Shown: piece by piece, positions 44,363 through 55,302 of the stretch
Position numbering within the stretch: position 1 is the stretch's first letter
Layout of the letters: the number at the start of each line of letters is the position of its first letter
Source of the DNA: JBBSEZ01 sp038239195
GTDB lineage: Bacteria; Planctomycetota; Planctomycetia; Gemmatales; Gemmataceae
Length of the DNA: 56,820 nucleotides
Direction: 5' to 3'
NCBI GenBank assembly: GCA_038239195.1
Contig: JBBSEZ010000010.1
Coordinates: 1 to 56,820 of the forward strand
Translations under genes and position numbers: made by a program
Notes under the pieces: generated by a model
The model's input: the letters and a program-made list of their open reading frames with translations, nothing else
Told to the model about the DNA's origin: nothing
Databases searched by the model: none

Positions 44363-45199
44363 ATGACACGACCTCGCCGTCTACGGAACGATTCGGTTCA
44401 GTCCCCCCTGGAGACGTACCTTCGTGAGATCAATGAAACGCCCCTGCTGAACGCCGAAGACGAGAAGCAGCTCGCGTATCGGATCGAGGACGGCGACAGC
44501 GAGGCGCGCGACCGGATGGTTCGCGCCAACCTGCGCCTCGTCGTCAACATCGCCCGCAGCTACACGGGCAAGGGGCTGGGGCTCCAGGACCTGATCGAGG
44601 AGGGCAACCTCGGGCTGCTGCGCGCCGTGGAGGGATTCGACCCGTCGATGAACACGCGCTTCAGCACCTACGCCAGCTACTGGATCAAGCAGTCGATCAA
44701 GCGGGCCCTGGTCAACACCGCCAAGACCATCCGCATCCCCGCCTACATGGTCGAACTGCTCGCCAAGTGGCGCCGCGCCAGCGCCAAGCTCCAGGAGGAG
44801 CTGGGCCGCCCGGCGACTCAGGAGGAGATCGCCCGCAGCCTCGACCTGCCCAAGAAGAAGCTGGCCATCATCAAGAAGGCCATCCGCGTCTACAACGCCG
44901 CCCCGCAGAGCGATCAGGCCGAATCGGGCTGGTCGCTCGACGAGATGCTGATGGACGGCCACGCCAAGACCCCCGACACGGAAATGGTCGAGGCCGACGA
45001 CCTGCACCACGTCCTCGACCTGCTGGAGAAGATGGACAAGCGCGAGGCGGCCGTGCTGCGCATGCGCTTCGGCCTCGACGACGAGGAGCCCAAGACGCTC
45101 AAGGAGATCGGCGAGCGCCTCGGCCTGACCCGCGAGCGCGTCCGCCAGATCGAGAGCGAGGCCCTGGGCAAGCTGAGCCAGAGCATGCTTGCGGAATAG
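44363..45199 (+). CDS. RNA polymerase sigma-70 factor, group 2 (RpoD/SigA-like, short)
   Basis: 278 residues. Region 1.2 SPLETYLREINETPLLNAEDEKQLA; region 2.1-2.4 with NLRLVVNIARSYTGKGLGLQDLIEEGNLGLLRAVEGFDPSMNTRFSTYASYWIKQSI; region 3; region 4 with DEEPKTLKEIGERLGLTRERVRQIESEALGKL. It lacks the long 1.1 and non-conserved region of RpoD, typical of alternative primary-like sigma factors. Ends at a TAG lying in a tandem-repeat palindrome (45197). Confidence 0.93.
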   Translation: MTRPRRLRNDSVQSPLETYLREINETPLLNAEDEKQLAYRIEDGDSEARDRMVRANLRLVVNIARSYTGKGLGLQDLIEEGNLGLLRAVEGFDPSMNTRFSTYASYWIKQSIKRALVNTAKTIRIPAYMVELLAKWRRASAKLQEELGRPATQEEIARSLDLPKKKLAIIKKAIRVYNAAPQSDQAESGWSLDEMLMDGHAKTPDTEMVEADDLHHVLDLLEKMDKREAAVLRMRFGLDDEEPKTLKEIGERLGLTRERVRQIESEALGKLSQSMLAE

Positions 45200-45307
45200 T
45201 CCTTAGTCCTTAGTCCTTAGTCCTTAGCAAAGACAGACGCCCTCGGGTGCGCCTCCTCGCCGGGAGGGAAGGCACCTGAGGGCGTTTTTGCTAAGGACTA
45301 AGGACTA
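45198..45307. repeat. Nested palindrome with tandem TCCTTAG repeats
   Basis: Four tandem TCCTTAG units (45200-45227) make a left arm; TAGTCCTTAGTCCTTAGC (45211-45228) pairs with GCTAAGGACTAAGGACTA (45290-45307). The core of this element is the terminator listed next. The stop TAG of the sigma gene (45197-45199) is its first three bases. Confidence 0.85.
45237..45289 (+). terminator. Rho-independent terminator of the sigma gene
   Basis: ACGCCCTCGGGTGC (45237-45250) pairs with GCACCTGAGGGCGT (45272-45285) with one G-U pair, and TTTTT follows (45285-45289). The strongest terminator signature in the window. Confidence 0.8.
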
Positions 45308-45412
45308 AGAACGAAGAGGACTTTTCCTGATCGCCGGGTTGCGACGCGGGCGATAAGGAGGAGGAAGATCCCGCCTTCCCGCCCTCCCTCCTTCCGCACG
45401 GCGAGGCCCCGC

Positions 45413-46210
45413 ATGACACGTCTGACCTGTTTCCTTCTTCCGGTGTTATGGCTGAGCGGGGCCTCGGGGTGGGCGGCGGAGCCTGCGCGGGCGGTCTCGC
45501 CGGCCCGCGCGGCCTGGGAAATGGGGCAGCGGGCGCTGCAAGACGAACAACTGGACCAGGCGATCGGGCAATTTCAGTTGAGTTTGCGGCTCGACGCGAC
45601 GCTGGTACAGAACCACCTGAGCCTCGCCGCTGCCTACCTTGCCAAGGGGCAGGACGAACGGGCCGTCCCCCATCTGACGCGCTACGTCGCCGCCCAGCCC
45701 CAGCACCTGATCGTCCGCGCCCACCTCGCCGAGGTGCTCTTGCGCCTCGAGCAGGTGCGCGAGGCCGCCTATCACTTCGAGCGCTTCGTGGCCGACGTCC
45801 AGGAAGACGAGGGCCTGGCGCAAGAACACCTCGTCCACTGCCACACGCGCCTCGTGGAGATCGCCGAGCTCCAAGGCGACGAGTACGGCGAGCACCTCCA
45901 GCGCGGCATTGGGCTGTACCGCCTGGCCCTCAAGCGGGCGCAGGTGCCCGGGGCGAAGAAGGTGAGCGTCGAGGGGCTGCTGTTCCAGGCGGCGGCGGAA
46001 CTGGTGCTGGCTCGCCGCGCCCGGGCCGACGAAGCGCGGCCGTGCTGGTATCTGCACTGCGTCTGGTCGCAACTGGCGCAGCGGCAGCCGGCCACGCGCT
46101 GGCTGCGGGCGGCGGAGGAGTCGGCGCCCATCAGCTCGCTCACGCAAGCCGAGAGGCGCGACCTGGAGCTGGCCTCCCTGCGGCGCAGCGCGGAAGCGCG
46201 CCGAAAATAG
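45413..46210 (+). CDS. Exported TPR-like protein
   Basis: 265 residues with a signal peptide (MTRLTCFLLPVLWLSGASGWAAE). Then TPR-type helix pairs (WEMGQRALQDEQLDQAIGQF, NHLSLAAAYLAKGQDERAVPHL, VRAHLAEVLLRLEQVREAAYHF). The C-terminus is helical and ends Arg/Lys-rich. Likely protein-interaction scaffold in the envelope. No partner identified. Confidence 0.8.
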   Translation: MTRLTCFLLPVLWLSGASGWAAEPARAVSPARAAWEMGQRALQDEQLDQAIGQFQLSLRLDATLVQNHLSLAAAYLAKGQDERAVPHLTRYVAAQPQHLIVRAHLAEVLLRLEQVREAAYHFERFVADVQEDEGLAQEHLVHCHTRLVEIAELQGDEYGEHLQRGIGLYRLALKRAQVPGAKKVSVEGLLFQAAAELVLARRARADEARPCWYLHCVWSQLAQRQPATRWLRAAEESAPISSLTQAERRDLELASLRRSAEARRK

Positions 46211-46482
46211 AGCCGGTCGGGAGGCGCCATGGTTGCCCGCGACTCCGTCGCGGGGCCCCCCGCCACGGAGCGGCGGGCTACCTTGGCGCCTTCCCTCGTT
46301 GCCAGCGCCGAAAATAGCGCCAACGACACGGGCCGCCGGCGCGTTTCTTCCGAGGGGCCCGGCGCCGCGCGGCGGCCCGTTGACACGCCCCGCTCCGGGC
46401 TGTTAGCCTCACAGCAAGGTGCCCCTGGCCTTGCCATCGGGCACGTCCTCTCCAAAAGACAATTCCCCCGAGGTGCCGCACC

Positions 46483-47865
46483 ATGTTCTCGCGCCTTCCG
46501 GTTGCTTCCCGGGCCTTGCCCGGCGGCCTCGTGCTCGCCCTGGGAACGATCTTCGCCGCCGGGGCCCCGGCCCAGAGCATCGAGGACCGCGAAGAGGGCT
46601 TCAACAAGAAGAACAACAAGGACGTCCGAGTTCTCCGCAGCAATCTGTTCAAGGGAGTGGACCCCGCCGAGCCCAACAACAAGGCCCACGTCGAGGCGCT
46701 GGACGTCGGCGCCAAGATGGTCACCTACAAGTATTACTGGCGGGAATACACCAGCCCGGCCGCCCCCGGCAAGCTCCACAATGTCTTCGAGGACCTCGAA
46801 AAAGACCTCGTCGTGCTCGCTGCTCCGAAGAACCGCGTCAACAACGCGATCGCCACGCGCCTGTTCTGCCAGCAGGTGATGATCCGGGCCCGCGAAGTCT
46901 TCTTGAAGGAGCTCGAAGAGGACAAACCGAGGCCCATCACGCTCATCAACGTCACCCGCGCCGTCGCCCGGCTGGTCGATCGAGGGATCGCCCAGAACGA
47001 GAAAGAGTGGGTCGATGAAGTGTTGCCGCGCATCCAGGGCCCCAACGCCGAGCAACTCGCCACGCTCCTCCTCGACCTGCTCAAGGCGCCCAAGAACAAC
47101 GATGGGGTGCGCTACCACGCCCTCCGGGGCCTCGCCAACCTCCTGGCCGTGCCGCCCCAGAGCCCGGATTTGCTCAAGGAAGGCCGCGACAAGGTGGTGC
47201 TCGAGGCGCTGGCCTTCGCCAAGACGCTGAACGCGCGGAAGTTACCCGCCACAGCCACACATGCCGAGAAGGAAGGCTTCAAGGTGCTGCGCCGCGAGGT
47301 GGTGCGCGTGGTGGCGCGCTACCCCTCCCCGTTCCTGGGGGAAAAGGAACACCCGGCCCTGTTCCTCGCCCAGATCGCCGGCAAGGACAGGAGCTTGAAC
47401 CTCCCGCCGCGCCTCGACGAGCGCCTCGAAGCCTCGATCGGGCTGGCGCGCATGAAGGCCACCGGGCCGCGCGCCCCCGGCTACCACCCCGACTTCGCCG
47501 CCGAGCAGATCGGCAAGTTCGTGCGCGACTTTGCCGCCGGGGCTCGCCTGGAAGTCGAGGTCAAGGGACCAACTCGCTCGCGCCCCTGGAAGGTGGAAGC
47601 AGCCCGCATGATCGATGCCCTCGACGCCCTGCGCGCCGACGTCAAGACGAAGTACGTGAGCGAGTTCGTCGAGAAGACGAAGGGCGTGCTGCGAAACATC
47701 GAACGAGGCGTGGCAGCGGACGCCGCGGAGTACGGCGATTGGCTGTCCACCAACCCGTCGGGGCAGAAGAAGCTCTACCGCGACGTGGAGGGCTCCACCA
47801 TCGAGGACGGCAAGAAGGAGAAGGAGAAGGAGAAGGAGAAGGAGAAGGAGCCGGCCGACAGTTGA
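46483..47865 (+). CDS. Exported protein with lysine/glutamate-repeat tail, function unknown
   Basis: 460 residues with a signal peptide (SRLPVASRALPGGLVLALGTIFAAGAPAQS). The mature domain is mostly helical (EEGFNKKNNKDVRVLRSNLF and onward) without recognised motifs. The C-terminus is a KE repeat from six AAGGAG hexamers (47815-47850), an ideal site for slippage. The GC-rich 46211-46482 gap upstream has no gene. Confidence 0.7.
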   Translation: MFSRLPVASRALPGGLVLALGTIFAAGAPAQSIEDREEGFNKKNNKDVRVLRSNLFKGVDPAEPNNKAHVEALDVGAKMVTYKYYWREYTSPAAPGKLHNVFEDLEKDLVVLAAPKNRVNNAIATRLFCQQVMIRAREVFLKELEEDKPRPITLINVTRAVARLVDRGIAQNEKEWVDEVLPRIQGPNAEQLATLLLDLLKAPKNNDGVRYHALRGLANLLAVPPQSPDLLKEGRDKVVLEALAFAKTLNARKLPATATHAEKEGFKVLRREVVRVVARYPSPFLGEKEHPALFLAQIAGKDRSLNLPPRLDERLEASIGLARMKATGPRAPGYHPDFAAEQIGKFVRDFAAGARLEVEVKGPTRSRPWKVEAARMIDALDALRADVKTKYVSEFVEKTKGVLRNIERGVAADAAEYGDWLSTNPSGQKKLYRDVEGSTIEDGKKEKEKEKEKEKEPADS

Positions 47866-47880
47866 GCGAGGCCGGCGAAC

Positions 47881-48666
47881 TCAAAACTCTCCCGTGCCGC
47901 GCCGCGACCACCACGGAAGTTGCGTCCCGCCGTCGATGGACAGCGTCGAGCCGGTGACGTAGTCGGAATCGGGGTCGGTCAGGAAGACGATGCCGCGCGC
48001 GATCTCTTCCGGCCGGGCCATGCGGCCCCAGGGCAGGTCGGCGCCGGCACGGTGGAGGACGTCCTCGGCGAAGAACTTGCGCTCGCCGGGCGTGTCGGTC
48101 CAGCCGGGGTAGACGATGTTGACGCGGACGCGGTAGCGGATCAGTTCGAGGGCGGCGGTGCGGGCCATCTGGTCGAGCGCCGCCTTCGCCATGTTGTAGG
48201 CCATGCACGACGGCAAGGCGTTCTTGGCGTGCGGCGAGCTGACCACGACGACGCTGCCGCCCTGGCCCTGCTCGATCATGACGTTGGCCGTCGCCCGCAG
48301 CGCATAGAACGCCCCCCACATGGTCACGTCGAGGGTGCGGCGGAAGCCGGCCATGTCGGCCTTGTAGAAGAACTCGCGGTCCGAATAGACGGCGTTGGTG
48401 ACGAGAACGTCGAGCCGGCCGAGCTCCTTCGCCACGCGCGCCACCATCGCCTCGACGGCGGGCTGGTCCGACACGTCCACTGGACAGAGCAGGGCGCGTC
48501 GGCCGAGGGCCCGCACCTCGCCCGCGAGCTCTTCGGCGCCCTCGGGGAAGGTGAGGTAGTTGATGGCCACGTCGGCCCCCTGCTGCGCCAGGGCCAGCGC
48601 CGCCGCCCGGCCGATGCCCGCCGACGCCCCCGTCACCAGGGCCACCTTGTTCGTCAACTTCGCCAT
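47881..48666 (-). CDS. Short-chain dehydrogenase/reductase (SDR) family oxidoreductase
   Basis: 261 residues, NAD(P)-dependent. TGASAGIGRA cofactor motif at about 13-22; VLVTNAVYSD in place of the NNAG motif; VVVVSSPHAK, the AYNMAKAAL catalytic Tyr-Lys, and VNIVYPGWTDTP, then GSTLSIDGGTQLPW. Classic SDR length. Substrate unknown. Convergent with the exported gene at 46483 (15-base gap). Confidence 0.93.
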   Translation of the reverse strand: MAKLTNKVALVTGASAGIGRAAALALAQQGADVAINYLTFPEGAEELAGEVRALGRRALLCPVDVSDQPAVEAMVARVAKELGRLDVLVTNAVYSDREFFYKADMAGFRRTLDVTMWGAFYALRATANVMIEQGQGGSVVVVSSPHAKNALPSCMAYNMAKAALDQMARTAALELIRYRVRVNIVYPGWTDTPGERKFFAEDVLHRAGADLPWGRMARPEEIARGIVFLTDPDSDYVTGSTLSIDGGTQLPWWSRRGTGEF

Positions 48667-48711
48667 GAGGGTCGCCTTCCTGTCCCGGATGCGGTAGCGT
48701 GACGGGCGTAG

Positions 48712-48760
48712 GACAGGCGGCTCGCCTGTCGTTGGCGACGACAAGCGAGGACGCTTGTCG
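48712..48760. repeat. Two REP-like hairpins (dispersed core CGACAAGCG)
   Basis: GACAGGCG/CGCCTGTC (48712-48719 with 48723-48730) then CGACAAGCG/CGCTTGTCG (48739-48747 with 48752-48760). The second shares its core with the element at 2967-3019. Lies between divergent SDR and hemW genes. Confidence 0.7.
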
Positions 48761-48795
48761 CTACGGTCCCTCGGGCATCTTAGGGAGAACGCCTC

Positions 48796-49944
48796 GTGTC
48801 GCAAACCGAGGGGCCGCCCTGGCTGTGGCCACGCGCCGCCTACGTTCACGTTCCGTTCTGCGCGCACCAGTGCGGCTACTGCGACTTCGCCATCGCCACC
48901 GGCCAGGACCACCTCATCGAGCTCTACCTCGACGCCCTCGCCGCCGAGCTCGCGATGCTCGGAGCGCCCCAGCCGGTGCGCACCCTCTTCCTGGGCGGGG
49001 GCACGCCCTCGCACCTGAGCGCCCGCCAACTGGAGCGCTTGCTGACCGACCTGGGCCGCTGGCTGCCGTTGGAGGCCGGGTCGGAGGTGTCCGTCGAGGC
49101 CAACCCCGATTCGTTGAGCGACGACAAGGTGGCCGTGCTCGCCGACCACGGCGTCACGCGCGTCAGCCTCGGCGCGCAGTCGTTTCACGCCCACCTACTC
49201 GGCGCGCTCGACCGCGCCCACTCCCCGGCCGAGGTCCCCCGTGCCGTCGAGCGCGTGCGCCGCCGCATCGGGCAGGTTTCGCTCGACCTGATCTTCGGCG
49301 TGCCGGGGCAGGCGTTGCCGGAGTGGGAAAACGACCTGCAACAAGCACTGGCGCTGGCGCCGGACCACGTCTCGACCTACGGGCTGACCTACGAGAAGGG
49401 CACGCCGTTGTGGAAGCGCCGGAAGCGCGGCGAGGTGATCGCCCTGGGCGAAGAGGCGGAGCTGGCGCTGTACGCCGCCGGCATCGACGTCCTGGAGGGC
49501 GCGGGCTTCGAGCATTACGAGATCTCCAATTTCGCCCTCCCCGGTCGGCGCTGCCGGCACAACGAGACGTACTGGGCCAACGAGGCGTATTTCGGCTTCG
49601 GGATGGGGGCGGCGCGCTACGTCCTTGGCCGGCGCGAGATCAATACGCGCGACTTGCGCGGTTACCTGCGCCGCGCGCTGGCCGGCGAGCCGGCCACGTT
49701 CCAATCGGAGGAACTGGGCCCGGAGGAGCGGGCCCAGGAGACGATGGCGATTCAGTTGCGCCGGGCAGAGGGCATCGAGCGCTCCAGCTTCCGGGCGCAG
49801 ACGGGCTTCGTGCTGGAGGAGGTCGCGGGCCGGCGGCTGGGAGAGATGGTGGAGCAGGAACTTTTGCGAGATGAGGGAGGGAGAGTGTCGCTGACGCGGC
49901 GGGGGAAGTACGTCGCGGACGGGGTGATCGAGCGGCTCTTGTGA
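48796..49944 (+). CDS. hemW: Radical SAM heme chaperone HemW
   Basis: 382 residues from a GTG at 48796. Radical SAM cluster C22-x3-C26-x2-C29 (CAHQCGYC), then FLGGGTPSHLS, SVEANPDSLSDDK, HGVTRVSLGAQSFH, VSLDLIFGVPGQ, STYGLTYEKGTPLW and FEHYEISNFALPGRRCRHNETYW. Matches HemW/HemN-like proteins, and the cysteine spacing with F after YCD fits HemW, a heme-binding chaperone rather than coproporphyrinogen oxidase. Assignment to HemW over HemN is inference. Confidence 0.92.
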   Translation: MSQTEGPPWLWPRAAYVHVPFCAHQCGYCDFAIATGQDHLIELYLDALAAELAMLGAPQPVRTLFLGGGTPSHLSARQLERLLTDLGRWLPLEAGSEVSVEANPDSLSDDKVAVLADHGVTRVSLGAQSFHAHLLGALDRAHSPAEVPRAVERVRRRIGQVSLDLIFGVPGQALPEWENDLQQALALAPDHVSTYGLTYEKGTPLWKRRKRGEVIALGEEAELALYAAGIDVLEGAGFEHYEISNFALPGRRCRHNETYWANEAYFGFGMGAARYVLGRREINTRDLRGYLRRALAGEPATFQSEELGPEERAQETMAIQLRRAEGIERSSFRAQTGFVLEEVAGRRLGEMVEQELLRDEGGRVSLTRRGKYVADGVIERLL

Positions 49945-49998
49945 GAGAGCGGGGCGTTGAAGTAAGATCCACGTGGGGCCCACGTCAGGAGAGCGCCG

Positions 49999-50784
49999 AT
50001 GCCGTCACCATTTCCGGGGATGAATCCCTACCTCGAACAAGACGATGCCTGGCAGGACTTCCACCAGAGCTTCATCCCGCTGATGCGCGAAGCGCTGATG
50101 CGACAGGTCTTGCCCAACTACATCGTCAAGGTCGAGGAGCACCTCTTCATCCACGAACTGCCCGGCGAGGAGCGCCACCTGCTCGGCCGGGCAGACGTGT
50201 CCATCGCCTCGGCCCCCTTTTCGGGCAGGGTGGCCGGTCAGGCGATCGCGGAGCCTGTCGTCGCGGAATTGCCGACCGCCGTGGACGTCGAGCGGCAATC
50301 CTACCTGGAAATTCGCGACCGCGAGAACCGCGAGCTCGTCACCGTGCTCGAACTGCTCAGCCCTACGAACAAGAAGAGCGGCCCCGACTGCGAACAATAC
50401 CTCGCCAAGCGGCGACGCCTCGTGCGCAGCCCCGTCCATCTCGTCGAGATCGATCTTCTCCGCGGCGGGCCCCGCTTGCCCTTCGTCGGAGGGCCCCCGG
50501 AATGCGCCTACTACGCCATGGTCAGCCGCGCCGAGGCCCAGCCCAGCGTGCAACTCTGGCCGATCGGCTTGCGCGATCCCCTGCCGGTCGTTCCGGTGCC
50601 CCTGCGCGCGGCCGACCCCGACGCGCAACTCGACTTGCAGCCTCTCTTGCATCGGCTCTACGACGCGGCGGGATATGAGGCATTCGTGTACAGCGGCACG
50701 CCCGAGCCCGCGCTTGCGGGGGAGGACGCGGCCTGGGCGGCGCAATTCCTCCCGGCTCGCTGGTCGCGGCGAGCGGCCCCATGA
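49999..50784 (+). CDS. DUF4058 family protein (copy 3)
   Basis: 261 residues (MPSPFPGMNPYLEQDDAWQDFH), the other common DUF4058 N-terminal type. EIRDRENRELVTVLELLSPTNKKSG matches the SPxNK motif of copies 1 and 2, and PVHLVEIDLLRGGPRLPF follows. More diverged from copies 1 and 2 than they are from each other. Function unknown. Confidence 0.93.
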   Translation: MPSPFPGMNPYLEQDDAWQDFHQSFIPLMREALMRQVLPNYIVKVEEHLFIHELPGEERHLLGRADVSIASAPFSGRVAGQAIAEPVVAELPTAVDVERQSYLEIRDRENRELVTVLELLSPTNKKSGPDCEQYLAKRRRLVRSPVHLVEIDLLRGGPRLPFVGGPPECAYYAMVSRAEAQPSVQLWPIGLRDPLPVVPVPLRAADPDAQLDLQPLLHRLYDAAGYEAFVYSGTPEPALAGEDAAWAAQFLPARWSRRAAP

Positions 50785-50788
50785 GACG

Positions 50789-52507
<1,719 letters not shown>

Positions 52508-52509
52508 GG

Positions 52510-53145
52510 TCAGGCCTCCGAGGATGGACCATCGGGCAGCAGGGCCGAGCGCAGCCGGCGCACGGCGCGGAGGTAGCGCATCGAGGCGGCGGCCTCGCTC
52601 AGCCCGAGGGCGACGGCGACCTCCTGGTTGGAGAGCTGCTCGCGGTGGCGCATCAGGATCACCTCGCGGTCGTCGTCGTCGAGAGCGGCGATGGCGGTCC
52701 CGAGCCGGCGCTGGAGCTCGCCCTGGATGGCGGCGGAGGCGGGCGTGCGTTCGCGATCGACTAGCTGGGCGGCCAACTCGGCGGAGGAGTGGTCGGCCAG
52801 CACGGCGGGGACGAGGGGCTGTTCGCGGTCGAGGCTGCGCCTTTGGGCCTGCCGGTGGCGCCGATGGGCGTCGATCATGTGGTCCTTGGCAATGTGCCGC
52901 AGCCAGAGGCGGAACGGCATCACCGGATCGACCAGGTAATCGTTGAGCCGGCGATGGGCCTCGAGGAGGACGTCCTGCACGATGTCGCTGGCGTCGAGGC
53001 GCGCCGCCAGGGCGGGGTCGAGGCGCAGGTCGATCATGCGCCGCAAGGGCTCGCGATGGGCCGTCAGCAGGCGCTCCACCGCGGCGGGCTGCCCGGCGCG
53101 CGCCTGGGCCAGCAGGTCCTGAGTTTCGGGCAGGTCCGTCCACAT
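52510..53145 (-). CDS. ECF-type RNA polymerase sigma factor
   Basis: 211 residues. Region 2: AAVERLLTAHREPLRRMIDLRLDPALAARLDASDIVQDVLLEA, LRHIAKDHMIDAHRRHRQ; region 4: LDDDDREVILMRHREQLSNQEVAVALGLSEAAASMRYLRAVRRL. The planctomycete ECF class coupled to a kinase gene, here directly downstream (TGA followed after two bases by ATG). Confidence 0.95.
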   Translation of the reverse strand: MWTDLPETQDLLAQARAGQPAAVERLLTAHREPLRRMIDLRLDPALAARLDASDIVQDVLLEAHRRLNDYLVDPVMPFRLWLRHIAKDHMIDAHRRHRQAQRRSLDREQPLVPAVLADHSSAELAAQLVDRERTPASAAIQGELQRRLGTAIAALDDDDREVILMRHREQLSNQEVAVALGLSEAAASMRYLRAVRRLRSALLPDGPSSEA

Positions 53146-53271
53146 GGTTCGCGTCCCTTGGTGCCGCGAGGGTCGGGCCCTCCTTCTCCCATTGTAGACA
53201 AAAAGGGCGGGCGGGGCCCCAGCCCACCGCCCGCCCTCGCGTTCTCACCGAGCCTCGGTCTTCGCTCTCGA

Positions 53272-54891
53272 CTACCGAGCTTCCGGGAGGGGAAGCAGCG
53301 GCGGCGGGCTCAACACCAGGTCCAGCGCCAGCGAACTGGTCGCGCGCGTTCGCAGGCGCGGCGCGTCGGCGGGATCGAGCCCCGGCTGGAGCGACGGCTG
53401 GAGCGACGAGCGAGCCGGCAGCGGCGCCAGCTCGGGCGCCTCGAGCACCTCGCCGGGCAGCAAAGGCTGATAAGCCACTTCGCGGGCCCGGGTTGCTCCG
53501 TCAACGTCGCGTGCCGCGGTCATCAGGTCGCGGCGCTCGCGCGTCGGGCGCCCGGGCTCGACGGAGGGGGGCCCCTTCTCCGCGGTCAGGGGGCCTTCCG
53601 AGGGCGGGGTGGGGGTCGGCTCCTCGGTCGGATACTCGGACCGCGAAGGCGGGCGCGTCACCATCCAGTCTACCGGCAGCACGGGGCGCACGGGATACGG
53701 GGGGAGCTTCGCGACCTCCACGGGCCCTTCGAGCGGCCTCACGCCGGGCCGGCCCTTCGGCGGAGATGGGGGCGGAGACTTGGGGCCCGCGTCCGGGAAG
53801 TCGAACGGGGGCCGCGACACCCGCACCAGTTGAGGCAGTTCCGGCGGCCGCATGATCGGCAGCGGAATGACCTGGCGAGGCCGTACGTTCGCCACGAAGT
53901 CGGGCCGATCCCGAGGGACGTTCTGCGGGACGTTCATGGGGAAGCCCGGGCGCACCGGGTTGGGCCGGGGGAAGTCCTGGACGATCGGGAAGGGGCGAGG
54001 CGGGCGCCCCGGCGGCATCACGGGGACGAGCCCCGGCTGGGGCAATGGCTTGTTGACGACCGTGTTGCTCGGGGGGGTGCGGCTCGGGTTGCGCACCGGC
54101 ATCTGCGGCTGGCTCTGCTTGCAGTTGTGGCAGGTGCCGCACTGCATGGTCAGGCTGACGCGAACCTGGGTGCGCGGCGTATGCACCACCTGAGTGCGCG
54201 TCGTCGTGCCCCGCTCGACCTTCTTCGCGACCTGCTGCCGCTGTTTGGACTGCACGCTGCGGGCCACGTGCGTGGTCTGGCGGCGCACCACCTTGCTGGT
54301 GCTCGCCTGGCGCGACCGCGTGGTGAAGTTGAGGCGTCGCTCCACGTGAACGCGCTGGGTGGTGAGCTGCCGCAGGTGCGTGCTGCGGAGCGTGCTGGTG
54401 TGGACGGTCGTGCGCACGTGCGCCCCCACGTACTTCCGGATGTCCCTGTACACCGGGTGCCAGACGTGGCCTCGCCCGCGCGGGGGCACGTGGACCGTGC
54501 TGCGGGTGGCGTAGGAATGCGTCCTGACCACCGTAGTCTTGCGGACCGTGAATTGCGTGCGTATCGCGGTCTTCTGCGTCGCAATCCGCCGGGTCGCCAC
54601 CAGGCGTGCCTGAACCTGGCGCTGCTGCTGTTGCTGCTGCTGGCGCTGCATCGTGACCTGCTGGCGCTGCTGCTGCTGCCATTGCTGCTGCTGGCGCTGC
54701 ATGACCATCTGCTGGCGCTGCCACTGCTGCTGTTGCTGGAACTGCTGCGGCTGCCACGTCTGCTGCTGCTGGAACTGCTGCCCCATCATGAAGGGGCAGC
54801 CCCCACCGCGGCGTTGTGCTTGTGCCCCCGTGGCCGAGCAGCAGAGGACGAGCGCTGCTGCCGCGAGGGAGAAAAGATGGGTGCGATTCAT
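53272..54891 (-). CDS. Exported Gln/Arg-rich low-complexity protein
   Basis: 539 residues from the ATG at 54889-54891 (an earlier Met is outside the signal peptide). Signal RTHLFSLAAAALVLCCSATGAQA; a Gln-rich block (about 50-108) with QQQQ runs and a CTG/CTGC-like DNA repeat; a highly basic Arg/Thr/His/Val segment with many HxxxR and STxRR patterns; a CGTCHNC Cys cluster (about 270); then a Pro-rich rest. Perhaps a cell-envelope or matrix protein. No family recognised. Confidence 0.7.
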   Translation of the reverse strand: MNRTHLFSLAAAALVLCCSATGAQAQRRGGGCPFMMGQQFQQQQTWQPQQFQQQQQWQRQQMVMQRQQQQWQQQQRQQVTMQRQQQQQQQRQVQARLVATRRIATQKTAIRTQFTVRKTTVVRTHSYATRSTVHVPPRGRGHVWHPVYRDIRKYVGAHVRTTVHTSTLRSTHLRQLTTQRVHVERRLNFTTRSRQASTSKVVRRQTTHVARSVQSKQRQQVAKKVERGTTTRTQVVHTPRTQVRVSLTMQCGTCHNCKQSQPQMPVRNPSRTPPSNTVVNKPLPQPGLVPVMPPGRPPRPFPIVQDFPRPNPVRPGFPMNVPQNVPRDRPDFVANVRPRQVIPLPIMRPPELPQLVRVSRPPFDFPDAGPKSPPPSPPKGRPGVRPLEGPVEVAKLPPYPVRPVLPVDWMVTRPPSRSEYPTEEPTPTPPSEGPLTAEKGPPSVEPGRPTRERRDLMTAARDVDGATRAREVAYQPLLPGEVLEAPELAPLPARSSLQPSLQPGLDPADAPRLRTRATSSLALDLVLSPPPLLPLPEAR

Positions 54892-55077
54892 GCCCGCGAC
54901 ACCTCGTGCGACAGCGCGTTCCCGGCCCAACTATCCTGGCCTGCCTCGCCGGGGCGCTTGATCGCAGTTTTAGCCTACCCTCGCGCGAGGCAGGCTGCAA
55001 CAACATTTCCGAGAATGCGGGGGCGAGGGGCCCTCCGAACCGCGGCGAGGGCGGCCGTGTCTTGAAGGGGGTTGAGG

Positions 55078-55105
55078 TTGACAAGTTCTCGTTGGCCGCT
55101 ACGAT
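55078..55105 (+). promoter_or_regulatory. Promoter of the tRNA-Pro gene
   Basis: A perfect -35 TTGACA (55078-55083), 16-nt spacer, -10 TACGAT (55100-55105). The expected transcription start is about nine bases before the tRNA. The best promoter in the window. Confidence 0.6.
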
Positions 55106-55120
55106 GACCAACGAATGGAA

Positions 55121-55195
55121 CGGGGCGTAGCTCAGCTTGGCTAGAGCGTTCGGTTCGGGACCGAAAGGTCGCAGGTTCGAATCCTGTCGCCCCGA
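55121..55195 (+). tRNA. tRNA-Pro(CGG)
   Basis: Acceptor CGGGGCG (55121-55127) pairs with CGCCCCG (55188-55194), then discriminator A. D arm GCTC...GAGC, anticodon stem TTCGG/CCGAA with loop TTCGGGA giving anticodon CGG, and T arm GCAGG-TTCGAAT-CCTGT. No encoded CCA. C1 at the 5' end and A73 are normal for Pro tRNAs. Confidence 0.97.
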
Positions 55196-55302
55196 CTTTT
55201 TCACGAAAGTGTACTCGGTCACTCGGCTGGGTACGCTTCTTGTGTTTCCACAAGGCCCGCGGCACCTTTCGCTCCATCTTGCCTCGATTCGTTCACAGGC
55301 TC

